A stretch of DNA of 64,000 nucleotides from Blastomussa wellsi (lineage: Eukaryota; Cnidaria; Anthozoa; Scleractinia; Plerogyridae), in the NCBI GenBank assembly GCA_947652115.1, contig OX393569.1, forward strand, positions 12,305,441 to 12,369,440, written 5' to 3'. This document shows positions 55,816-62,988 of the stretch, one piece after another. Position 1 is the first letter of the stretch; every line of letters begins with the position of its first letter. The notes below the pieces were generated by a model that was not told where the DNA came from, ran no database searches, and saw only the letters and a program-made list of their open reading frames with translations. The translations under genes were made by a program, and so were the position numbers.

Positions 55816-56805
55816 ACTTGAAATGTAACGTCACCACGGTGTTCCCGGTTTCGAAGTGAACGTCGGCGTCGTCTTCCTCCTCCTTCACGACGATCTCGAT
55901 AATGTCCAAGAGGTCTCCGCGTACGGGCATATATCGAACGTGTTGCATCTCGTAGCCGCGTCGTTCCAAGGAGTACGGAATGTCCCCCAAGAGATTCGTC
56001 ATGCGTACGCCCACGGGGATGCTTTCCACCACGCTGGAGTGCACGAACAGTTGGCGTCGATTGGACCCGAAGGCTCTTTCGTAACTTTCGTCCAGGTACG
56101 AAAACACCCAATTGCAGAAACAGCTCAACTGGAGGGCGTCGTCGTCCACTTTGTAAAATTCGTCGTTGCCTTCCACGATGTCGGTGGCACCGGGCACGGT
56201 GTCGTCGGGAACGTCTTTGCGTAAATTGTCGCCCAGGGAGTAGACGGGAGCATCGGGCGGACCCGTCACCTCGATCCATCCCATGTCTAGGGCCAATCGA
56301 AATCCCACGAACACGGCCGGGTAACGCTGGGCGTCCCCCGTGAACGTCTCGCGGTTGTCCAAGACGAATTCGTCTCGGTCGAACACGAGTCGGGTGTACG
56401 GTTTCTCTCTTCCCCCGTCTCGTCCCAGGTTGGCGTCCACCACGTCCACGTCTTGCAACGTCTTGTAGTAGAGACGTCTCACGGCTTGCAGGAGTTGGGT
56501 ACCGCTGGCGATGTTGGGTGCAGCCGTTCCAGAACGTCACGCGTGATCTCCAACATCGTGCCGTCCGCACCGGCGCAAGTTCCGTCGCCGTACTTCAAGT
56601 GCCACTCGAAACGGAACAAGAAGGGATCTTTCACGTCCACTCAACGGTGCGCTTTGGGCACGTGAATGTCCGTCATGCCCACTTTCAAACCGGGTTCCTT
56701 GAACTGCATCAGGTACGGGAGTCTGTTCTTGAAACGGTTTGCTTGGTTGTCCGGAAATTCGAACCGATTCGAACCGCTCGTCAACTTGACGTAAAAGTCT
56801 TTCAT
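55805..56805 (-). pseudogene. Virion-protein candidate, paralog A, disrupted
   Basis: The ATG at 56805 overlaps the integrase stop by ATGA and opens MKDFYVKLTSGSNRFEFP, similar in layout to paralog B. An in-frame TGA lies at 56643-56641. A further frame change near 56520 moves the homology into the frame 56482-55805, which has RRLYYKTLQDVDVV and ends LHFKYAW. One stop plus one frameshift make this copy non-functional as sequenced. The paralog pair probably arose by tandem duplication. Short proteins from the open right-hand part (225 codons) are possible but unlikely to start properly. Confidence 0.75.
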
Positions 56806-57863
56806 GGTGTCACCAGAGCTTTCTTGTCGATCCAGCTATCGTATTTGATTGGCCATCCTTTCCAACGCACCAGGAATTTTGTACCTTTACGTTTCAGAAT
56901 CTTTTCCACCCTGAACAGGTCGTCGTCTCCCACGGACACTTTTTGCAAATCCTGCTTGTAAAACGTGCCTTTCAGAGGAGTGCCGTCGTATTCGTCCAAC
57001 TCGTAAGTGGTCAGAGGAGGTCCCGGCTTCACTCGGCGCACCACGAACACTTCCTCCATCCATCCGGGCAAGTAACCTTTCTGAAAAGGACGAAATTTCG
57101 TGTTGAGACGCACCTTGTCGCCCGCTTTGAATTCGCCGCGACGTCTTCTTTTTTTCTTCCCTTTCAAGCTCTTGGCGTACAACACGTTCCACACGGCTTC
57201 TTGGTTGGCCGAGTTCACTTTGGCGGGCGCCATGCCGATGCTTCGGTGAAACGAGACGTTTTACCCTTTCACCAAGGCGGGTAGCACTTTGGTGTAATTC
57301 GTCGTGTTCGCGGCAGTGAAGTACCTGTACATGCGTTCCTTCAGGGTGCGGTTGAACCTCTCGACGATGCTGGCTTTGGTGTCTCCGGCCGTGGAAAAGT
57401 GATGGATGCCTCGACGTTTCATTAACTCTGCAAAGGTCTTGTTGTAAAATTCTTTACCGTCGTCCGTCTGTAAATTGATCGGTTTTCTACCTTTGGCTCG
57501 CTTCAAGATCTTGCCGAAGGCTTCCGTCACGGCCTTCCCCGTCTTGTTTTTGACCGGTTCCACCCACGCGTACTTGGAAAGAGCGTCCACGACCGTCAGC
57601 AGGTACCTGTACCCTTTGTTTTCTCTCGCGATGTTTTGCACCTCGATCAGGTCGGTCACCCATTGCTCGTCGATGCCGAACACCAACACGGGTAAGGTGG
57701 GGTAACGTCTCCTTCTGGGTTTGTGTAACGTGTACGCAAGTTCCGTTTCCAAGAGTTTCTTGACTTTAGTCGGGTCGAGTCCGTGGGCTCTGGCAAACCG
57801 ATGCACGCCTCCCAAACTGCCAGGTTTGGAAGGATCGACGTAGTTCTGCAACGCTCGTTTCAT
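56802..57863 (-). pseudogene. Maverick integrase (rve) with chromodomain, one stop
   Basis: The first part (57863-57261, 200 residues) has a complete catalytic triad: Asp71 in WVTDLIEV, Asp134 in LQTDDGKEF and Glu168 in KASIVERFNR. An in-frame TAA at 57263-57261 interrupts it. The same frame continues to 56802 with a basic linker, a beta-barrel-like segment (FKAGDKVRLN, FVVRRVKPGPPLTTYELDEY) and a C-terminal chromodomain (LFRVEKILKRKG, FLVRWKGWPIKYDSWI). Integrase inserts the element; the chromodomain would target it to modified histones. ATG 57863 is supported by an ATGA overlap with the upstream stop. The single nonsense change is the only lesion seen. Confidence 0.9.
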
Positions 57864-58147
57864 GTCGTCGTCGCCAGAATGATGGTCAGTCGTACCGTGC
57901 AATCCCGCACCAGGTCATCGCGTTGCGTCAACAGACAATTGAACCAATCGAATGCGTGGGGTTGGTACCTCAACCACATGTAGACGGCGAAACGAAAGGG
58001 TTTGTTTTGTACGTCGGCCTCGTCGAAAACTTGCAAGGGATCGTGGACGGGATCGGGATCTAAGGGAACCGTGATCCCTCACCCGTATTTGAGATAGACG
58101 CGTAGACACACGTCTTTCACCCAACACCAGTACGCTTCGCTATTCAT
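57860..58147 (-). pseudogene. Small unknown gene upstream of integrase, one TGA
   Basis: A frame beginning MNSEAYWCWVKDVCLRVYL at 58147 meets a TGA at 58081-58079, then continues in the same frame with VFDEADVQNKPFRFAVYMWL and FDWFNCLLTQRDDLVRDC to a stop that overlaps the integrase ATG (ATGA). The exact overlap and the sensible composition on both sides of the TGA suggest one gene of 95 codons with a nonsense mutation. No family was recognised. Confidence 0.5.
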
Positions 58148-58187
58148 GACTCGAATGAAGACAACAGGGTAAAAAATGAACTTTTTT

Positions 58188-58913
58188 TCACAAAAAGGCA
58201 CCCTTCACGTAGCAACACCCTACGTCGTTACAACGCGATCTAAATTCTCTTAATTCCTTATCGTACAAGTTCATGTCTCGGGCTTCTAAAGCGTCCCATT
58301 CTTCTCTGCAAATGTCGCATCCGTAGTCGCGCACGAGGGTCCTGGTCTTGTCGAACCAGAATTCGCTCGTCTCTCTTTCCGTGTCCAACAGTCTGGCGAG
58401 TCTGTCGCACAGTCGTTTGTAATCGTAGGTGTCCTCCACCTTCAGATCGAAGGGGTTCACTATATCGTCCTAGATCAGATCGCGTGCCGTAGTCAAACAA
58501 CCGAACAGAGATTCCAGGGCGTGCACCGCAGAGAACGACAGAGCGACCTCGTCGCCGGTGACGATGGCGGCGTCACCTTCCAAATCGGGCTTGTCGCAGA
58601 TCACGAATTTGTTTTGCGCGTGATGATACTCGAACCATCTGTGCTGGAACAAGTACACGTCGTACATCCCCTTGACGAACGCCCAATGTTTGTCGAACCA
58701 GTCTGGGTTCAGGAGATGTAAGCGTTCCTCGGTCAGTTCGTACTCGCTGAACGGGATGTCACAAATGTCGAACAAGAAGGCGGTCGTGTGGTCGTCCAGT
58801 TTCACGTCGTCCAGTGTGTAGAAGGTGGCGATTTTGGCGTAAAGGTCCGGATCGTTCACGAGTCCCTCTACTTTGGTGTTGTTCGTGTAGAAGCGTCTGG
58901 TGTCGACATCCAT
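58188..58913 (-). pseudogene. Unknown acidic protein gene, one in-frame TAG
   Basis: The frame opens at ATG 58913 (MDVDTRRFYTNNTKVEGLVN) and runs 147 codons to a TAG at 58472-58470. It continues in the same frame with NPFDLKVEDTYDYKRLCDRL, DYGCDICREEWDALE and CNDVGCCYVKGAFL to 58188. Both halves are Asp/Tyr/Trp-rich and have similar codon use, so this looks like one gene of about 242 codons with a nonsense mutation. The Cys pairs in the second half (CDIC, CNDVGCC) might bind a metal. No family was recognised. Confidence 0.6.
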
Positions 58914-59038
58914 AGTTTAAACTTTTCAAAGGTGTCGCAGTCGGCAGGCACGACACGCACTTCAAAGGCTTTTTGCCCCGTCTTGGTCTGTAACTTTTCG
59001 AGTGCCTTCCTAGCCTTGATTCCTCTGACGTGCCCCAT
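58868..59038 (-). CDS. Possible small protein, 56 aa
   Basis: A frame from ATG 59038 reads MGHVRGIKARKALEKLQTKT, then AFEVRVVPADCDTFEKFKLW, and ends 46 bases inside the next gene in another frame. It is the first open frame of the minus-strand array and sits opposite the GRF zinc-finger gene. Composition is plausible but there is no homology, so the call is weak. Confidence 0.35.
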   Translation of the reverse strand: MGHVRGIKARKALEKLQTKTGQKAFEVRVVPADCDTFEKFKLWMSTPDASTRTTPK

Positions 59039-59400
59039 ACACGACCGAACCCCGTTGCTGCACAAGCAAGCCAAGAACGGATGGGAGTACTACATGTGCG
59101 GTGTGGGTAAAGACGACGACGACAGAGATTTGTGTTACGTGTGTATGGGTGTGGAAGAGGCCCCACAGTATTTTCGAAAGTTCCGCGACACCCTGAACGA
59201 GTACTACTCCAGAAACCAGAAAGATCTAAAGTGTCATTGTGGATGTTCCGTCTTGTTGTGCATGTCCAAGTCGGAAAAGAACCCGGGGAGACTCTACTTC
59301 AAGTGTCGCAATTCCTTCAAGTGCGATTTCTTCCAGTGGGCGGACGAGTTACCCAAGGGGTTTAGCAAAGCGACTAACGAGCGTCCTCATCCTTACAGAC
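59014..59400 (+). CDS. GRF-type zinc-finger protein (partial)
   Basis: The frame encodes CPIHDRTPLLHKQAKNGWEY with a possible metal site, a CYVCMG pair, and then a GRF zinc finger: CHCGCSVLLC, the NPGRLYFKC block and CDFFQWADE. GRF fingers bind single-stranded nucleic acid and occur in topoisomerases and nucleases. No ATG precedes the first Cys block; a good splice acceptor (CCTTCCTAG, 59005-59013) suggests a missing upstream exon. ATG 59092 is a fallback start. The open frame runs to 59690, but beyond about 59395 the homology moves to the exonuclease frame. The two may be one fused product. Confidence 0.6.
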
Positions 59401-59412
59401 GCTCAGGTGTGC

Positions 59413-59790
59413 ATGGTTTTGGACTTGGAAGGCTTTCGCGTAGAAGACAAATTTGCGGTGAGGGAACTGGGTTATCACGCGTGGAATGGGGAATACGGAC
59501 GAGTGGCCTTTTACCCTCCCGTACGTTGGGACGCGTTATCCCCCAAAGACAAGAGGACGGTCTGGTACGTGAAATACAACGTGCACGGACTGACGTTTTC
59601 TCCCACGAAAGACGAAAAGGCCCTCCCTCAATTAAAAGTAAAAGACGAACTGTTGGAACTTTACTCGCGTCACAGGTTTCGCGCGTGTGACGTGGTGGCT
59701 TACAAGGGTGGTCACGTGGAAAGAGACTTGTTAAACGAACTGAACATTCCCATTTTAAATTTAGAAGACTACGGTTGTCAAATCTTATAA
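59413..59790 (+). CDS. DEDD-type exonuclease-like protein
   Basis: The frame encodes MVLDLEGFRVEDKFAVRELG, whose DLE has the D-x-E form of DEDD exonuclease motif I, then FYPPVRWDALSPKDKRTVWY, a conserved block seen in exonuclease-like genes of cnidarian Mavericks, and CDVVAYKGGHVERDLLNELN near the end. ATG at 59413 was chosen because homology begins there. The product of 125 residues is short, so it may be only part of a nuclease. A CTAAC branch-like word and CCTTACAG acceptor just upstream (59373-59397) would allow joining to the GRF frame by splicing. Confidence 0.6.
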   Translation: MVLDLEGFRVEDKFAVRELGYHAWNGEYGRVAFYPPVRWDALSPKDKRTVWYVKYNVHGLTFSPTKDEKALPQLKVKDELLELYSRHRFRACDVVAYKGGHVERDLLNELNIPILNLEDYGCQIL

Positions 59791-59889
59791 CGTTCGCAAT
59801 CTTTACAAAATAAACGTAGGGGTAATTGATGAAAGTAACGTAATCTTAGACATTCAGAGGAGTATAACCTAGGAAAAAAGAAAAAACAC

Positions 59890-59895
59890 TTTATT
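59890..59895 (-). terminator. Polyadenylation signal AATAAA
   Basis: Minus-strand AATAAA seven bases after the stop codon of the Cys-rich frame at 59902, followed by a T-rich run. It supports transcription of the minus strand from about 60.2 kb. Confidence 0.6.
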
Positions 59896-59901
59896 TACAC
59901 C

Positions 59902-60157
59902 TCAAATGACGTTCGCGTTACAAGTACAACAATAAAATATTTCGCGACAAAAGTTCATGAAAACACAATAATATTCGCAATTAGGACACCAGAACAGCAA
60001 TCCGTAATCGAAAACATTAGATCGACACATTCTGAAAAAAAAGTACAATAATTCAAGGTAAAAAAATTTTACGACATCCAGGGCAGTAATAACAACGAAA
60101 ACGTTCATTGTAATGGCGATGATCGTACTCGCGGTCACACTCTTGACAAAGCAACAT
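59902..60157 (-). CDS. Cys-rich small protein locus, possibly spliced
   Basis: Two short Cys-rich frames lie in order on the minus strand. The first (from ATG 60157) has CQECD, then CYYCPGC. The second (60030-59902) has FWCPNCEYYCVFMNFC and YCCTCN. Between them is a donor GTAAAA (60072) and a strong T-run acceptor ending CAG (60032), a 41-bp interval. Splicing exactly there does not keep the Cys-rich frame, so either another donor is used or the second frame starts at its own ATG (60030). C-x2-C pairs suggest zinc ribbons. No family is claimed. Confidence 0.45.
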
Positions 60158-60245
60158 GTTAGACCAACAGATAAAAAGCACGTCGATTAGACGGCTGGTT
60201 CTGAAAAAATCAACGGGAAAAACACTTGTCTACAGAATCTGAGAG

Positions 60246-60650
60246 TCAATTTGTGTATACGGAAACGTGGTGTCCTAATAGTTCAAATGCATGATCTAAT
60301 ACATGAGTATGTAATTTACAATCGTACGTTGCAAGTGAATCCCTCTTGGGTTCCGGATTCAGGTAATCCACCATCGCATTGATCTTCTTCCATCCCATCC
60401 CGTTCCTCTCTCTGATCTTTTGTGCGTACTGTAACAACAAAAAAACATGAGGATTAAAAAAACGGTAAACGACGACAACAACAACAACAACAACAACGAT
60501 GACACTTACGACGTATCGTCGGATCATTTCTAACAGCTCGTCAGGGAGAATAAATAGATAATAACGAAAAAATAGCGCTTCCCTCTGCTCTGCTGTCAAG
60601 TTGCTTCTCCTCCCCTTTCTTTCATCAGCGGACTTCTTCTCATTTTCCAT
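60246..60650 (-). CDS. Small protein with one intron next to the polymerase
   Basis: Exon 1 (60650-60510) starts MENEKKSADERKGRRSNLTA and ends in phase 0 at a donor GTAAGT. Exon 2 (60428-60246) follows an acceptor TTACAG and encodes YAQKIRERNGMGWKKINAMV, then a Leu/His-rich end, LDHAFELLGHHVSVYTN. The spliced product would be 107 residues, mostly helical and basic. The 81-bp intron contains a (GTT)n run that stays open in frame if retained, adding a poly-Val segment. It is divergent from, and abuts, the polymerase. No family was recognised. Confidence 0.6.
   Translation of the reverse strand: MENEKKSADERKGRRSNLTAEQREALFFRYYLFILPDELLEMIRRYVVSVIVVVVVVVVVVYRFFNPHVFLLLQYAQKIRERNGMGWKKINAMVDYLNPEPKRDSLATYDCKLHTHVLDHAFELLGHHVSVYTN
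60429..60509 (-). other. Intron with (GTT)n microsatellite
   Basis: Donor GTAAGT and acceptor TTACAG flank 81 bp, a multiple of three, with no stop codon in the host frame. The minus-strand (GTT)n block corresponds to CAA units at 60472-60498. Retention would insert a valine-rich hydrophobic segment. Confidence 0.55.
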
Positions 60651-60670
60651 TTCAAGGCACAGACAGACGG

Positions 60671-62264
60671 TTGCAACTCTTTCAGCAGGTTCCTGTCCAA
60701 GTCGTATTACTGCCACGACTCGACAAGGCGTACAGCAATGAAGACATCGAAAATCATCCGTGTAAAGGCAAGTGGTGTCGGTCTTGCAAGAAGACCATGT
60801 GCCAGGATTTCACTTCGGCCAAAACGTCGCTTCCTCCCGGTTCCTTTCCATCTCCTTCTCTTTCTTGTGACATCTGCCATCATCTTTTCTTAGGACAGTC
60901 CTGCTTCTCTTCTCATCTGAAAGAAACCAAGACGTGCCGTTCCTTGTGTGCTGTCCTGAAAAAGTGTCTGTCATGCCACAAGGTGTACGATGCAGCAGCC
61001 AAAGACAAGAAAAGCAGAAAACGGTACACACACAAGTGCGGGTGGGACGTGTGCCCTTTCTGTGAAAAAGACGTGGAGCTGGCCTCTCATCAATGCTTCA
61101 TTCAGCCCTTGGACCCTGAGGAGGACGAGCCCAAATTAAAGAAGATACCATTGGCCGAAGTGGGTATGCGCCCCATCGTAGAGATGGACGAGGATGGACA
61201 GGCGTGGGTCGAGAAACCTCCCCCACTCTTTGTCTATGCAGACTACGAGGCCGTCACCAACGAAGACGGTGTGCAAACGCCCATCCTGGTCTGTATGGAA
61301 ACAGAGGACGAGGACGACACCCTCACATTCTACGGTACCAACTGTACGAAGAAGTTCGTGGAACATCTAGACAGTCTCACGGTCGATGACTACGGCGACG
61401 AGCGCAGAGTCATCTGTGTGTTCCACAATTTCAAAGGCTATGACGGCATGTTCGTCCTACAATACTTGTATGCCACTCATCGTGCAGTGGAACAGCAGAT
61501 ATGTCTCGGAACCAAAGTCCTCTCCCTCTCGACTGGTGACATCACCTTTAAAGACTCCCTCTGCTTTCTACCATTCCCACTCTCGGCCTTTCCAGACACC
61601 TTCGGAATCACGGAGCAACGCAAGGGCTTCTTCTCTCACTTGTTCAACACGTTGGCGAACCAGGACTACGAGGGAACCATGCCACCAGCTGCAACTTACG
61701 ACCCTGAAGGCATGCCTGCCAATTAAGGTGAAAGCTGCGTTCGAGGCGTGGTACGCTGACAAGGTGGACAACAGCTAAAACTTCAATCTCCAAACCGAGA
61801 TGAAAGCGTACTGCCACTCGGACGTGAAACTACTCAAGGCAGGCTGTCAAAAGTTCCAGGAGGAGTTTGAAGAGAAAGCCGAGTTCAAGCCGATGGAGAA
61901 GTGCATAACCATCGCCTCGGCCTGCAATCGCTACTGGCGGAAAAAACAGCTCCCTCACAACACCATCGCCGTAGAACCTCCTCGCGGCTTGCATGGCGTA
62001 ACCTCCATCCAGTCCATCAAGGCCCTCAAGTGGTTGGTTTGGGAAGAACGTGGCCTCCGGGTGCAAACTCCATCCAACGATCCATCGGCTGACCGCATTC
62101 GACACGCCTTCAACGGTGGTGAAGTGCGCTTGTTCACCCCAACTCAATCGTACCTGGTGGATGGGTTTGATGCGAACACCAACACCGTCTACGAGTTCCA
62201 CGGCTGCCTTTGGCACGGGTGTCCCAAGTGCTACCCGGATCGCAATCAAAAGAGCATCATGTGT
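60671..62264 (+). pseudogene. Protein-primed family B DNA polymerase, N-terminal half, broken
   Basis: The plus-strand frame has Cys/His-rich zinc-binding segments (CKGKWCRSCKKTMC, CDICHHLF, CLSCHKVYD, CPFCEKD) and then the exonuclease domain: Exo I FVYADYEAV, Exo II FHNFKGYDGMF and, after a frame change near 61715, Exo III YCHSDVKLL. A TAA at 61776-61778 lies between. The frame continues through YEFHGCLWHGCPKCYP, a Maverick polymerase hallmark, and ends abruptly near 62264. Polymerase motifs A, B and C are missing. Homology begins just after a splice-like CTTTCAG (60678-60684), with no clear ATG. The enzyme would replicate the element; this copy cannot. Confidence 0.85.
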
Positions 62265-62310
62265 TTTCCTTTCCGGTTGCTAAGTGTTTTCCTTTCCGGT
62301 TGCTAAGTGG
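62258..62310. repeat. 23-bp tandem duplication at the polymerase breakpoint
   Basis: TGTTTTCCTTTCCGGTTGCTAAG occurs twice in direct succession, exactly where the polymerase homology ends. This is typical of a rearrangement junction or element end. Confidence 0.8.
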
Positions 62311-62530
62311 TGAGTGGAGGGGTGACAAGGGTGAGTGGAGGGGTGACAGGGGCTGGCAGGGGTGGCAGGCTTGAACGTGACCAGAATCTCAAAACATGTG
62401 TGACAAACATGTGTGACAAACATGTGTGACAAACATGTGTGACAAACACGAGAGCGGGCAAGCTTGAACGTGCCCAGAATCTCAAAACATGTGTGACAAA
62501 CGCATGACCCGCCAAGCGAGCGGTGTGCCA
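62311..62530. repeat. Tandem repeats between two polymerase fragments
   Basis: GGTGAGTGGAGGGGTGACA occurs twice (62309-62350). ACATGTGTGACAA repeats four or five times with a 13-bp period (62394-62447). A longer block, GCTTGAACGTG(A/C)CCAGAATCTC then AAAACATGTGTGACAAAC, occurs at 62369 and 62461. Frames through it are repeat by-products. Confidence 0.85.
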
Positions 62531-62730
62531 CAAATTCCCTGTTTACGATAGCGGAAAAAAAAATTTCAGCTACTAAATTTGCATACGAAGAAATGCAGAC
62601 TTCACAGTCCAGTTAATCAAAGTGCAGTATTTTCACACAAAGCGTCTTTTGTTGTCGGGCAATCCTTTAAAGCAGAAATGCATGCAGACTTCACGGTCCT
62701 TCTTTCAAAGAAATAGATGTATTTTGAAAA

Positions 62731-62988
62731 ATGGGAAGTGGACGCAAAGGTGTGTTAATTCAAAAGGCAAACTACAAAAATTTTATTCCTGCCAAAAGAA
62801 AAACGCTTGAACGAAAACAAGGCTATTCTGTCGACCCTTTGTTAATGGACGGTTTGGACCCACGCGATGTTGTTCGAGCACTTGGGATTCATTCAACTCC
62901 AAATTCTGACAAATCAACATCTTCCAAAAATGCTGCAGCTTCTGCTAAATCAACATCTGCCAAATCAAGTGCTTCTGTGAACCCATAA
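62731..62988 (+). CDS. Possible small plus-strand protein
   Basis: The frame starts MGSGRKGVLIQKANYKNFIP and has GYSVDPLLMDGLDPRDVVRAL, then a Ser/Lys/Ala-rich tail. The tail (62889-62988) is antisense to the C-terminus of the polymerase on the minus strand and may only be open by chance. The first 50 residues look protein-like but match no remembered family. Confidence 0.3.
   Translation: MGSGRKGVLIQKANYKNFIPAKRKTLERKQGYSVDPLLMDGLDPRDVVRALGIHSTPNSDKSTSSKNAAASAKSTSAKSSASVNP

Larger units (their letters stand above)
49081..62264. mobile_element. Maverick/Polinton-like (adintovirus-type) element, one end lost
   Basis: Integrase, family B polymerase, adenain-like protease, packaging ATPase and a capsid-family protein together define a Maverick/Polinton. 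The region stands out by higher G+C and dense, overlapping genes. Terminal inverted repeats were not found. The left limit is set by the promoter-like block after the minisatellite and the right limit by truncation of the polymerase, so both are approximate. Capsid-side genes are open; integration and replication genes carry nonsense or frameshift changes. Confidence 0.85.

Noticed and set aside
55683..56570. 295-codon minus-strand frame, Arg-rich
   Set aside because: It is a shadow frame of paralog A with an Arg-rich composition typical of a wrong frame over GC-rich coding sequence.
57261..57902. Integrase start at 57902
   Set aside because: That first codon is not ATG. ATG 57863 overlaps the upstream stop as ATGA and gives a complete N-terminus.
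58081..58472. Alternative genetic code or stop readthrough in the element
   Set aside because: All three stop codons appear as single interruptions in different genes alongside frameshifts, which fits decay; the intact genes end normally.
62280..62531. Minus-strand frames with repeated CHTCLSHMFVTHV-type peptides
   Set aside because: They are translations of the 13-bp tandem repeat.
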